From contig OY821772.1 in assembly GCA_963682175.1 (NCBI GenBank), forward strand, positions 12,206,743-12,270,742: a stretch of 64,000 bases of DNA, given 5' to 3'. The position numbers and the translations under genes are program-made. Under the pieces are notes generated by a model. It made no database searches, had not been told where the DNA came from, and worked only from the letters and a program-made list of their open reading frames with translations. The DNA is from Triglochin maritima. Its lineage: Eukaryota; Streptophyta; Magnoliopsida; Alismatales; Juncaginaceae. Below are positions 35,995-46,637 of this stretch, piece after piece; the first letter of the stretch is position 1, and each line of letters begins with the position of its first letter.

Positions 35995-36395
35995 CTTATA
36001 TAACAATGAAGGGTGAAGATTTGTCCGACAACGCATGACAACCAATAGTGAAGATTCGTCCGACAATGCGTGACAACCAACAGTGGAGATTCGTCGACAA
36101 TGCATGACAACCAACAGTGAAGATTCGTCCGACAATGCGTGACAACCAACAGTGGAGATTCGTCCAACAACGCATGACAACAAATAGTGAAGACAACGCG
36201 TGACAACCAACAGTGGAGATTCGTCGACAACGAGTGACAACAAATAGTGAAGACAACGCGTGACAACTAACAGACAACACATGACAATCAACTTTGAAAG
36301 TTCGTTCAACAACGCGTGATGATGAACAGTCGTCCGACAAAACATTATAAATAGGAGGTCATTTGCAAGTCTTCCTCAAACCTCAAGTCTCAACT
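35995..36395. promoter_or_regulatory. Bidirectional Harbinger promoter with ~35-bp minisatellite
   Basis: The spacer between the divergent ORFs carries about eight degenerate units of tgacaaccaacagtgg followed by agattcgtccgacaa. TATA-like elements lie at each edge: ttatataa for ORF1 near 35995 on the minus strand, and attataaatagg near 36345 for the transposase. The arrangement suggests shared regulation of both genes. The tandem units may be protein-binding sites or simple slippage. Confidence 0.6.
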
Positions 36396-37724
36396 ATGTC
36401 GAGTGACAAATCTTCTAACTCTAATTCCTCGTCTTCATCATCTGATGACCTAGATGAGGCCATAGACCAAGCAATTGAAATGGTTGCCGAGTACCTCTCC
36501 TCTTACCTCAAAGCACAACGACCACGTAATAGGAGGCGACGAACTTCTAACCCAGATAGAGATCGCATTGTGGGTTATAATCGTCTAATTGCAGATTACT
36601 TTAATGACAATCCTGTGTATTGTGATCGTGTTTTCAGAAGGAGATTTCGAATGCGGAAACATGTCTTCCTTCGAATTGTAAACACGCTTGAGGCTACCGA
36701 TGTGTTCTTCCAGCAACGACCGGACGCTGTGGGTCGACTTGGCATATCAGGTATCCAAAAATGTACAGCAGCGCTCCGGATGTTAGCATATGGTGTAGCG
36801 GCAGACGAGGTGGACGAGTACTTACGTCTAAGCGAAGCAACAGCAAGACAATCTCTCCAAAATTTCTGTCAAGGTATCATTACCAATTTCGGTGATGAAT
36901 ATCTACGAACCCCTACCGCAGCGGACCTAGCAAGACTGCTTCAGGTTGGTGAGCTACGAGGGTTTCCAGGCATGATGGGGAGCATCGATTGTATGCACCG
37001 GGAGTGGAAGAATTGTCCAGCTGCTTGGAAGGGACAATATCAAGGTCGAAACGGAAAACCGACACTTGTTCTGGAAGCTGTTGCATCTTACGACCTTTGG
37101 ATTTGGCATTCATTTTTTGGGATCCCAGGATCGTGTAACGATCTCAATGTCCTCCAACGCTCTCCAGTTTTCGATCACATTCTGGAGGGCCGCGCACCAC
37201 CTGTGAGATACGAAGTGAATGATAACTCGTATGATATGGGTTATTATCTTACAGATGGTATTTATCCAAAATGGGCAGCATTTATGCAATCAATCATCCT
37301 TCCTCAAACACCTAAAGATAAATTATTTGCCCAATTTCAAGAGGCAACAAGGAAAGATGTGGAACGTGCATTTGGAGTGCTTCAGGCAAGATTCGCCATC
37401 GTGAAAAGACCGTCGTTAGCATGGACTCCAGACATTCTCGGTAAAATTATGACTGCATGCATAATCATGCACAACATGATCGTGGAGGACGAACGCGACT
37501 CTTATGAACAGTTGGTGGATATAAACGAATTTATACATGAGCGCCCTCAAGAAATCGGTGAAAGTTCAAACCCGTCGGGTCTCCGGTATTCCACTGAGCG
37601 TATCGTGGATATTAACAAATATCTGCGTAACAGAGATCGAGTTCGCAACGCTCAAAAACATATGGCATTGCGAGCCGATTTGATCGAGAATATATGGCGA
37701 CGTTTTGGACGGAATGAGAATTAA
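36396..37724 (+). CDS. PIF/Harbinger DDE transposase
   Basis: A 442-residue protein from the first in-frame ATG (MSSDKSSNS). A Ser-rich start and basic RNRRRRTSN are followed by the helix-turn-helix-type region (FRRRFRMRKHVFLRIVN, residues about 80-100). The DDE_4 nuclease domain has Asp198 in GSIDCMH, Asp287 in YYLTDGIYP and Glu323 in VERAFGVLQARF, the three metal-binding residues expected of the family. GIPGSCNDLNVLQRS and IIMHNMIVEDE are further family landmarks. It cuts and reinserts the element with the Myb-like partner encoded divergently upstream. No stop or frameshift interrupts it and the length is usual for the family, so it may be active. Confidence 0.93.
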   Translation: MSSDKSSNSNSSSSSSDDLDEAIDQAIEMVAEYLSSYLKAQRPRNRRRRTSNPDRDRIVGYNRLIADYFNDNPVYCDRVFRRRFRMRKHVFLRIVNTLEATDVFFQQRPDAVGRLGISGIQKCTAALRMLAYGVAADEVDEYLRLSEATARQSLQNFCQGIITNFGDEYLRTPTAADLARLLQVGELRGFPGMMGSIDCMHREWKNCPAAWKGQYQGRNGKPTLVLEAVASYDLWIWHSFFGIPGSCNDLNVLQRSPVFDHILEGRAPPVRYEVNDNSYDMGYYLTDGIYPKWAAFMQSIILPQTPKDKLFAQFQEATRKDVERAFGVLQARFAIVKRPSLAWTPDILGKIMTACIIMHNMIVEDERDSYEQLVDINEFIHERPQEIGESSNPSGLRYSTERIVDINKYLRNRDRVRNAQKHMALRADLIENIWRRFGRNEN

Positions 37725-38076
37725 TTATGTTTGTAATACGTATTGTAATATTTTATCTTTGAATTATTATAATATGTAATTGTCGAATTTTAATAAAATC
37801 TAATTATTATGTGGTGTTCGTAATTATTGTAAGTTAATTAGATTAAGTTATTATAAAAATAATAAATTTAATAGTTTGTGAATTATTATGTTGATATAGA
37901 AAATGATGTAAAAAGAAATGATGTGGAGGAGAGAGAGTGTTGAAAGTGGGGTTGGGGTTAAGAAGAGAAAAATGGGTTGGGTTGGGTTGTGGGTTGCATA
38001 GTGTTTTTTGCTGACGTGACAGAGAGAGAAAGCTGATGTGTAAAGATATTTGGGGTTGGGGTTAAAGATGACCTAA

Positions 38077-38737
38077 GTACTCTGAGTCTGATAAAAAACA
38101 CTTGGTCTTAAAGTGTAATGAGCTGTACTTTTTTTGTTAGGCTGAAAGATTGGTAAAAGTAGACGAAGGAGTATTATGATTTCTGGTGAAAAGTTGGCTA
38201 CTCAAGGCTCACTATACAGACATTATGCCAATTGGCCATTATCCCATTTGATGGGAACATTGGGAAGTAACATACACTCCAAACTCCCACGAAATTCTTC
38301 ATCCAAACTGCTTACCTATACGTGCCACTCATGTCAGTGATCACCACCTTATCAACCTAAAGTATTGTCTGAAATTTGTGACAACCTAGCTAGCTATAAC
38401 CTCTCTCTCTCTCTCTCATGCATTACATTTCTGGAATATTACATTAGGGTTTAGTCTTATTGAGTTTTCATTTTTCACATTCTGGTAGGTGTTTAGAGTA
38501 GACTCATTAGTACAAAAAAGTAAACAGTCTTTCCAAGATAATAAACAACTTGAAGACATTTAGGATACTCGAACGAGTGATGTATACATTTTAGTTTAGG
38601 AACAACTTCAGTTTTAATACTAGATTCGAATATCTATATTGTTTAGATGTTGTCAACAAATGTTGTCATTATCTTATTTGTTTCACAAAAAATAAAATAA
38701 AATGAAAAAATGAAGACAAGAACAAAATGTTCACAGA
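38077..38737. other. Spacer with (CT)n run, no gene seen
   Basis: The only notable sequence is a CT dinucleotide run at about 38401-38418. No supported coding frame. Confidence 0.55.
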
Positions 38738-38754
38738 AAAAAAAATAGATTCAC

Positions 38755-38940
38755 ACAAAGCAGGCGAGGAGGTGGCGGCAAGTAGGATGAGTCGTCGGCG
38801 AGGAGAAGGTGGCAGCGAGTAGGAGGAGGCGGGGGCGAGTAAGAGGTGACGACAAGTAGGAGGAGGTGGTGGCGAGTAGGACTAGTCGTCTACGACGAGG
38901 AGGCGTCGGTGAAGAGGACGCAACAAAGAGGACGTGTTAG
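38755..38940 (+). repeat. G-rich minisatellite (ggcgagtaggaggagg)
   Basis: About five degenerate units of roughly 30-35 bp containing ggcgagtagg and aggaggtggcgg. GC content is far above the flanks. Not coding in any supported way. Confidence 0.6.
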
Positions 38941-39026
38941 GGTTTTGGAGGTGGGGTTTGATTTGGGTGTGAGGTGAGGGTTTGGGCATTAGGAGGGTTG
39001 TGAGATTTGGGTAATTGGGTATTTGG

Positions 39027-40045
39027 CACTAGTACAGAATGCACAATAGACATCACATAATAGACGTCAGATATCGAAACATCCGACGTCTATAGGTTTG
39101 TATAAACGTCGGTTTTTGTAGTATAACTGACGTCTATACCTCCTAAAATAAGAAAAATATTTTTTGTTTATTTTTTGCAATTTATTTCGTATAAGAATTT
39201 ATGTGAATTTATTTTGTATAAGAATTTATGCAATTTTCTACTTCGTAGAAAGTAATGTGAATTATTTGGATTGATTTAAAAATAGTTACATTAATGTAAC
39301 TATCTCATGTGTGTTGATGTACATATGTGTGTTTATGGTCATATGTGTTAAAGTTTAGTCTCACATTGGAGAATTTTGTTGTTGGTGGAGATGATGTACT
39401 CCACCACTTATTTACTTCTAAATGGGAGTTGAGTACCATACTACAAAAGGCAACTTGGGCTTAAGATGGTTGCAATTTTTTATTATTTCAAGGTATAAAC
39501 GTCGGTTTTATAGGGTAGCTGACGTCTATAGGCCATAATTTATTATTATTATTATTTAAAGGTATAAACGTCGGATTTATAGAGTCGTCGACATCTATAG
39601 GTCGTAATGTATGTATAGACGTCAGTCACCCTATATACCCGACATCTATAGTCGTAATAGTTTAGGCCCACATCGGCCAAATTTTTTTGGTTAGTGTGGT
39701 TGACGTACTCCATCACTCCTCTACAAATGAATGCGAACGAGTTGAGGCACTTGGGCTTGATGTACGTGGTTATTGGTCAAAAGATTGGAACTTAGGGCAC
39801 TTAGGCAACTTGGGCTTAATGTATGTGGTTATTTGGCTTGATTAATGTGTGGGTTGAATTCATGTTATAGGTTTTAATGATTTTTTTGCGTTATTTAAAG
39901 GTTTAATAGACGTCGTTCGTATATATCCAACGTGTATATAGCAGGGCATAGGCAACGGGAAAATATATGTCGGGTACTTGGACCGCCAAAATCAGTCGTA
40001 TATACCCCTGTATATCCGACGTATATGGACTTTTCTGCACTTGTG
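39027..40045. mobile_element. Non-autonomous CACTA (En/Spm) element
   Basis: A 1019-bp element starting CACTAGTACAGAATG and ending CTTTTCTGCACTTGTG, an imperfect inverted pair with the CACTA/CACAA-type terminus. The perfect 3-bp duplication TGG (39024-39026 and 40046-40048) is typical of the superfamily. Subterminal regions at both ends are filled with gacgtctata and ataaacgtcgg words, the usual TnpA-type binding repeat arrangement. No transposase. The interior holds two diverged copies of a 'cccacat-gg...gtactccaccac' block (about 39360 and 39665). Confidence 0.83.
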
Positions 40046-40317
40046 TGGGTTTGGTTTGTTAAATGAGTTATTGAGTTTGGTTAGAGGGTTTGATAAATGA
40101 ATAATGTGTTTGGTAAATGGTTTGTTAAATGGATAATTGGATAGAGTATTTAGGATAATCGGGTAATTCCGTAATTGGATAGAGTAATCGGGTCTCGAGT
40201 GATAATCGAGCAATCAACGAATGAGCGGGATACACTCGTGCTCGGCTCATTTAGCTTGTCCAGTGGATTTTTTGCTCCAAGACAAATCGAGACATCTACC
40301 AACTTGACAACTCTATT

Positions 40318-40440
40318 GTTTTCCTATTTTTTGTCATAAAAAATTAATAATCAAGCTTTGTAATTGTTGTCTAAAGTTTTTTTTACCAGTGGTAAAGTTG
40401 CTTTTAATTATCGGATGCATTATGAATTCAAATCCCATCA
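40318..40440 (+). repeat. Diverged copy of the membrane-protein gene's 3' UTR block
   Basis: The sequence cctattttttgtca, ttgtaattgttgtctaaag, tttttaccagtggta and ggatgcattatg matches 32915-33015 in the same order. This fragment is 7.4 kb downstream on the same strand, with no coding part attached. Confidence 0.5.
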
Positions 40441-40774
40441 ACTTGTTGTTGTTACCAAAAGTTTGGAAATTAACAGAAGTTCAAGTTCAGAATGCATCTA
40501 CTTCCGAACCCTATGTTGTGCTTCAATGGTGCGTAGTTCTCTGTTTATGGAGTCTCTAAATATTCGTTAATTAAGAATCTCTCCACATAATTAAGCATCT
40601 TAATTTGTACAAGTGAAACCTACATTATTTTTTAAAATAAAAGTGAAACCTACATTGTCGTATACTTGTAGGATTGATGACCGGTGTAATGATTGATGAC
40701 ACATTTTCTATTACATAATTGCATTATTAGTTTGGGCCCAAAATAGTTCAAAGCTTTAATCAAATTATGGAAGT

Positions 40775-41310
40775 GTACTGACTTAATTACAGTTTACCCC
40801 AAAACTATACATCGATTTCATTTTGTTCTCTTGAACTTTAAAAAGTGACAATCATCACTCATATATTTTCATTTTTAACACTTTGTCCTATTCTTCGCCT
40901 GAACTTTAACAATTCGATATTTTAGCACATATTCATCGTTATTTATTGATTTTTTTGCATTATTTGCCTAAAACACTCATAATCCCAATGTTATGTCAAA
41001 ATTTGGATCAAATCAGAAGTCTGATTTTGTTGGAATTTAGGTCAGATTAGTAGCCAATTGGACCTACATTCGGGTCATAGAAGACATCCAATTTGATCCG
41101 AACTTTAACATAAAATTAGGACGATGAGCGTATTAGGTATACAACGCAAAAAAATTGTGAAATAACAAAAAAAATAGATTCTAAAGTTAAGAGGGGCAAA
41201 GTGTTACAAAATAAAAATATAAAATGGGTGATTGTCTTCTTTTAAAGTTTAAGGGGTAAAGTGAAATCAAAACATAGTTCTGGAAGTCAATTGTAATTAA
41301 CCAAAGAGTT
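40775..41310. mobile_element. Small inverted-repeat element (same family as 2745-3260)
   Basis: Arms of about 115 bp pair as TTAATTACAGTTTACCCC (left) and its near complement at about 41275-41302. Shared words are ttgaactttaaaa, gacaatcatc and aacactttg. The interior is AT-rich and non-coding. No clear target duplication beyond the palindromic TTAATTACA ends. Confidence 0.5.
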
Positions 41311-41574
41311 TGATACATAGACGTGCTCCACCTCACCTTCCATGTCAGCATTTGTGATTTTAAATTTATTGTTGTAAAGCGTTTAGAAAATGAGATTTCC
41401 AATAAAGTGAGAGACGATTACTTACGTAATTAGTGGTACGACAATTCCAATTCTTTGGATTATCAAAAAACAATGTAAACACGATTTTTTTTTCAAAATA
41501 CAACATTTCAAAAGCAAGAGAAAGGATAAGCAAACTTCCCATCTGCCTAAACCCAAAAGGCCTAAATTAGCTTT

Positions 41575-42801
41575 TGATGCATTGCATACATTGCATCATA
41601 TGTCTTTCATTTAGATTACTTTTACATCAATAAATGCTACTAAGGTATGTGTTTAGTCTTATTTACAGATTACAGGGACCTGAATGCAATTTACCCACAT
41701 TTCGAGCATAAACGCATGCAAACGACTCATTTCTATCATAAAGACCAAGTTCAAGATTATCGGGTTACGAATGGAAATGCATCCCAAGCATAAAAGCATT
41801 CAAGTCCTAATTGCAAAAAGAACAAGGACTTAAGCACAAAAGTAGTCGGGGACTTAACTGCAAAAAGTCAAGTACCTAATTGCAAATCACGAGTAGCTTT
41901 TATTCTCTTGGAGAAAATATATAGAAAAATCAATGTATATCTCCAAATATGTGAAGGAATTAATCCGGAGCTCAAAAGAATGGAAAGAATCAATCTAGAC
42001 GCGTAAAGGAGGATCAAATCATACCATAAACATTCAACCAAAATCTGGACCAAATCAGAGCATGATGTGCGGCGATTCCGCCGCAGATCACACACACCAT
42101 GCGGCGATTCCGCCGCCCCCTAGTCGATCCGTGTGCTCCAATTTCGTCCAGTCGTGTCTGGACACGTGTACTTTCCAATATTATACCTAGATCCCTTGTA
42201 GCAACTATAAATAGACCCGAGAACGATGTTAGAGGGTCCTTAGTCTTTGGTTGTAGTTTTTATTCTTAATCTTAGTTTTGTATTCTTCTTTTCATTAATA
42301 AAATTCTGTATTTTATTTCTTACTTTTAGTTTTCTTTTGTAATGTCTCAAGGACCCCTTCTTCCTCCCTCTATGAGTTTCTAACTCTTTCCAAAGGGTGG
42401 AGGTGACGGATTAGGGTGAAGAGAAGATAAATGAATGTTATTATTTTAATTTTGTGTTAGTATATTTTGATTACTTGAGTTTATGTTAAATCATTTATCA
42501 TGTAATGCTTTATAACTAATATGATTTATTATAAGTTTCTAAATTCTCTAATCTAAACCTTAAATCTAAACCTCCACCCGACGGAATTCACCTCTTTGTT
42601 CTTGTTTTAGTTTTAATTGTTCTTGTTTCTTGCTTTAGATAATTAAAAATCAAAAATCTCAAACCAATTTATTTCTTCTCTCCTTCTTTCCCCCTATCGA
42701 AATCACACAAATAACAAGATCTCTCTCTCCTTGTGTTCGACCCGTATTTGCCACGTCTTCATTGACGTCGTGCACTTGCGGTATAAATTTAATTCTCATC
42801 A
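41575..42801 (+). repeat. 5' LTR of the Athila-type element
   Basis: Starts TGATGCATTGCATAC and ends TTCTCATCA. Promoter signals are the TATA box ctataaatagacc near 42205 and a polyadenylation-like aataaaattctg near 42297. Two palindromic gcggcgattccgccgc words lie at about 42070-42115. Its 3' end (gtgcacttgcggt) resembles the end of the family A solo LTRs. Confidence 0.9.
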
Positions 42802-42804
42802 AGT

Positions 42805-42825
42805 TTTTGGCGCCGTTGCCGGGGA
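42805..42825 (+). promoter_or_regulatory. Primer-binding site (Asp-tRNA type)
   Basis: The sequence TGGCGCCGTTGCCGGGGA lies a few bases after the LTR end. This primer-binding site complements the plant Asp tRNA 3' end and is characteristic of Athila/Tat elements. An identical copy follows the second LTR at about 48957. Confidence 0.85.
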
Positions 42826-44211
42826 GGCGACGCAGATTTTGTTTTTTTTGTTGATTTCGATTTTATCCTGTTTATCTTGTGCGTGATCTAACCATTTGGA
42901 TTTGTGTTTCAGGAGACAACAGAGCGCGCGGCGAAATCTGAGCGCAGTCTGAGCAACAAGGGCGGCGGAATCGCCGCACATCAAGAGTAACCTGCGGCGG
43001 AATCGCTGCACAAGTGAAGCATCTGGGCTTCAAATTTTTCTGGGGTTAGCACCATCTCTGGGTGGACGCGTGGAGCTACTGAAATTGCGAGAGCGGGCGG
43101 CGAACCCGACTGAGCATTGCATAGGTAACCTTTGTTGCCTTTTTCCTCGTAATTTCTAGTTTCAGAAAATTTCCTTTTCATAGAACTGCATGTGTTAGGG
43201 CAAAAATTCCATAATTGGCAAAATTAGAAAGGCCTTAGTGCATGCATCATCTAGTGTTTTGTATGCATTATTCTTGCTAAATTCTTGCAAATCAATTTCT
43301 GTTGAAGAGTGCTGGAGTCAAGGTACGTATCGTGGTTTTTATCGATTGCATTTAGGCATATAATTTAGTTTGCATACAACCTTGCAATTGCCCCCAATTA
43401 AAGACCATTGTTTGACTATCTTTGCTAGATCTAAGTTAAATTATCTTAAGGGCAACTCCGTAGGCAAAGATACGGTGGGGATTTCATTACCCTTCCGTGG
43501 CCCACAAACAACAATCCCAAGGTGTCACCCAAGCCTTAAATTAAAATCAATTAGACATTGACCCCTAAGGACTCGGACTCATTTAAGGAGAAGAATTGGT
43601 TTGACTTGCTATGACCTGAAGCCGATTGAATTTAATTTGGTGTCTAGAAAGTGTTTTTGTGTTGACGTAAGTCTTCCAAGCGAAGTGGTTGTCTAATTGG
43701 CACCGACTCTGTCGGAAGCGCCCCCACTAGTTATACACGGCCTGGCCAAGTTGGTTTGATTAGTGAGGGAGGTGAATCAAGCGAATCGATTTGACTCAAC
43801 CAGTTAGGAGTCGTCTAGATCTAAGCGACACTAGGTCTAGGATTGTTTGAACCGTGCTTTCTTAGGAATTTTCTGACCAACCCCCTTTCTATCTTTAGAG
43901 TTAGGTTTCCCTTCTCATCTGAGTCTTCTTTCTCTTCTCACCTAAATTCTCTAGATTAGGATTCCTTTCTCATCTTTCCCCATTCTATTGTTTGTTTCCC
44001 TTTTGAAAAAAAAACATAAAAAAACGAAAATTAAAAAAAAAATTGTAATTAATTCTTGAAATTAAATTTGGAATTTAAATTTCGAATTTGAATTCAAAAA
44101 TTGATTTGGATTTGGATTCGGGACTTGAGTAATCGACTCTCACGAGTTCATCTAGATTCCAGTCTGGAACTTAGCCCCAATCCACCTGTTGCACCACCTC
44201 ACCCAGATCCA

Positions 44212-46077
44212 ATGGGTGAGAACGTAGTGGACCCACCTGTTGTGCAACCCATAACTCTGAGGGATCGATGCTATCCAGCGATGGCTGCTCAGCCATCGTG
44301 CATCATTATGCCCACCATACCGGGTCGCGACTTCGAACTTAAGGCACAATACATGAGTATGTTGCATAAGTTCACCTCTAGGGAAGACCCATATCTCTTC
44401 CTCAGAGAATTTGAGGAAATCTGCTCTCTTATGCAATATCAGCATATCCATGAGGAGGCAGTGCGTCTGAAATTCGTGCCTCTGGCACTGAAGGACGACG
44501 CTAAGAAATGGCTATATAGTCTAGCCGAAAGATCTATTAGGAGTTGGGCTGAGTTTGTTCAAGTATTCCTGAAAAAATATTTCCCCAACCATAAGACTAT
44601 GAGGATTAGGAATGAAATTGTCGCATTCGTTCAGTCTGAGAGCGAGCCGTTCTATTCCTATCTAGAAAGATTCAAAAGTGTTCTGACCCAATGCCCTCAT
44701 CATGGAATTCCAAGATGGCAATTATGCCAAATTATTTATGAGGGATTGACACCCACATCTAGGGTCATGGTAGAATCCGTAAGCCAAGGGAACTTTATGT
44801 CGAAAAATGAAAATGATGCCTGGACTTTCCTTGAGGAATTAGCTGAAAACAGTATGCAATGGGACAATGCTAGAACACCGCTTAATCCGAGTATTGGATC
44901 TAGAATAGCAAGTCAACCCAAACCAGGTGTCTTAGCTGTAGATGCCAACATAGCGGCTGAAGCAAAACTAGCTACCCTTATGCGCAGAATGGAAAGTTTA
45001 GAGCTACAAACCCAAAACCGAGTGAATCAAGCCTCGACTATCCCGTGCTCTAGATGTGGTCAGACTGGTCATGTAATGGAGGATTGTGCGGAATGGGACC
45101 AAGTTAATGCCATGTATAACCATGCTAGAAATGACCCATACGCATCAACCTATAACTCGGGTTGGCGTAATAATTCCAATTTCTCATCAAACCAACAGGG
45201 TCAACCTCCTAGACAACAACCAAACCCGTATAACCAAAATAATACATCATCTGGGTTTAATAACAATAACGATCATGAGGTTAGGTTGACAAGCTTGGAA
45301 AATTTGATGAAAACTTTTATACAAACAACCAACCAGACCTTCCAAAGGCTAGAGACACAAGTCAGCCAACTAGCACAAATAGTAGGTGAAAGAGAAAAGG
45401 GTCGGTTTCCAAGTCAACCTGAAGTGAACCCTAGATCTAATAATAATTCATATCAATCCTATCAAGCACCTTCAGGAAATAACAACCCTAGACTGGTTCA
45501 AATGGTTAATGAGGAAGGACCGTTCCAACAAATAAATGCAGTAGTATCATTACGGTCCGGAAGACAAGTTGATAACAATGTGGTAAATCCTAGAGTGTCC
45601 AATCAATCTAGCCATCAAGCACCCACATATGACCTGACCATTGAACCTGACGTCCAATCTGAAACGCCCAACCCACCTACTCAACCAGAACCCATAGCTC
45701 AACCTGAACCTGAGCGAGTCTATGTTCCTAAAGCTCCATTCCCTAATAGACTCAAAAAGAACTCAAGTGCACAAATAGAGAAAATCTTGGAAGTATTTAA
45801 GCAAGTTGAGGTGAACATTCAACTCTTAGACATGATTCAACAAATACCTGCTTATGCTAAATTCTTAAAAGATTTGTGCACTAAAAAGAGAAAAACGAAC
45901 GTACCAAAGAAGGCATTCTTAACTGCAAACATAAGTTCTATTTTGTCCAACACATCTCCTATAAAATATAAGGATCCTGGATGTCCCACAATTTCATGTG
46001 TAATAGGAGATACGTCTATCAACAAACCCCGTACTCCCGTACTCCCGTACTCCCGTACTCTGTCTATGAGCAAATGA
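44212..46077 (+). CDS. Athila-type Gag (with start of protease region)
   Basis: The start is taken at the first in-frame ATG (MGENVVDPPVV); the frame is open upstream to 44101. The retrotransposon-gag domain covers residues about 45-215 (ELKAQYMSMLHKFTSRED, EEAVRLKFVPLALKDDAKKW, FVQVFLKKYFPNHKTMRIRN, CQIIYEGLTPTSRVMVE). A CCHC zinc knuckle (CSRCGQTGHVMEDC) near residues 279-292 follows a linker. After an Asn/Gln-rich region and a Pro-rich stretch comes the conserved block preceding the protease (CVIGDTSINK). The frame then enters a tandem repeat and ends. Gag forms the particle that packages element RNA, so an intact Gag without pol suggests trans-mobilisation by autonomous relatives. Confidence 0.88.
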   Translation: MGENVVDPPVVQPITLRDRCYPAMAAQPSCIIMPTIPGRDFELKAQYMSMLHKFTSREDPYLFLREFEEICSLMQYQHIHEEAVRLKFVPLALKDDAKKWLYSLAERSIRSWAEFVQVFLKKYFPNHKTMRIRNEIVAFVQSESEPFYSYLERFKSVLTQCPHHGIPRWQLCQIIYEGLTPTSRVMVESVSQGNFMSKNENDAWTFLEELAENSMQWDNARTPLNPSIGSRIASQPKPGVLAVDANIAAEAKLATLMRRMESLELQTQNRVNQASTIPCSRCGQTGHVMEDCAEWDQVNAMYNHARNDPYASTYNSGWRNNSNFSSNQQGQPPRQQPNPYNQNNTSSGFNNNNDHEVRLTSLENLMKTFIQTTNQTFQRLETQVSQLAQIVGEREKGRFPSQPEVNPRSNNNSYQSYQAPSGNNNPRLVQMVNEEGPFQQINAVVSLRSGRQVDNNVVNPRVSNQSSHQAPTYDLTIEPDVQSETPNPPTQPEPIAQPEPERVYVPKAPFPNRLKKNSSAQIEKILEVFKQVEVNIQLLDMIQQIPAYAKFLKDLCTKKRKTNVPKKAFLTANISSILSNTSPIKYKDPGCPTISCVIGDTSINKPRTPVLPYSRTLSMSK

Positions 46078-46637
46078 ACCTTGGTCCACTAAAACCCTCT
46101 AAGACAACCCTTCAATTTTCTGATTGTTCCATTAAGAAACCAAGAGGTATAGTCGAGGATGTTATGATCAAGGTTGGTTACTTCATTTACCCAGTGGATT
46201 TTGTCGTACTAGATACTGCACCTGTTGTAAATCCTAATCGACAAATCCCTATAATTCTAGGCAGACCCTTTTTAGCCACTTCGGAAGCATTGATAAACTG
46301 TCGAAATGGGCTCATGCAATTATCTTTTGGGAACTTAAAAGCTGAATTTAATATCTTTCATATTGATAGTGAGCCAGAAATAACATGCAATCAAAGTGAT
46401 GTTGTGATGAAATCACGTATCTATAATATTTCTGAATCATCACAAAATCAAAAAGGAAGTAAGAAAAAGGGGAGAAATTCATCTACACACCCACCGTCAC
46501 TCGAGCAAATAAGAGAACAAATTTATGTGAGGGGTGTGAAACCTGTAACTCAGGATGCTCATTGCAACATGAGGAACAATTCAACTGGATACATGCACCA
46601 ATATGGTGTCATTCAATCCAGTTCTGACTATGGTTGA
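45981..46637 (+). pseudogene. Athila protease remnant, frameshifted, catalytic segment lost
   Basis: This is in a different frame from gag. It continues after the tandem repeat with LPYSVYEQMNLGPLKPSKTT, then KKPRGIVEDVMIKV and IPIILGRPFLATSEALI, typical of the C-terminal half of the Athila retropepsin-like domain. The segment that should carry the active-site aspartate, just before LPYSVYEQ, is missing. In its place are four 8-bp units ccgtactc at about 46029-46060, which also shift the frame. Protease activity is not expected. RT and integrase do not follow. Confidence 0.8.

Larger units (their letters stand above)
34142..38073. mobile_element. Complete PIF/Harbinger transposon
   Basis: A 3932-bp element with target duplication TAA (34139-34141 and 38074-38076). 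The ends are GGGCCTCCTTAACG and, reverse-complemented, GGTCATCTTTAACC, about 14 bp imperfect inverted repeats. It carries the two proteins such elements need, a Myb-like ORF1 (minus) and a DDE transposase (plus), transcribed divergently from a shared 430-bp spacer. Both frames are open from start to stop. The TSD, paired ORFs and TIR all fit PIF/Harbinger, so this is a candidate autonomous copy. Confidence 0.9.

Noticed and set aside
35692..36345. Minus frames of 91-217 codons with repeated CHALS/ISTVGC peptides
   Set aside because: They come from the 35-bp minisatellite in the Harbinger promoter and overlap ORF1 in another frame.
41868..42095. 75-codon minus frame present twice (also 48018-48245)
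   Set aside because: Its duplication simply reflects the two LTRs; there is no domain and it is antisense to the LTR promoter region.
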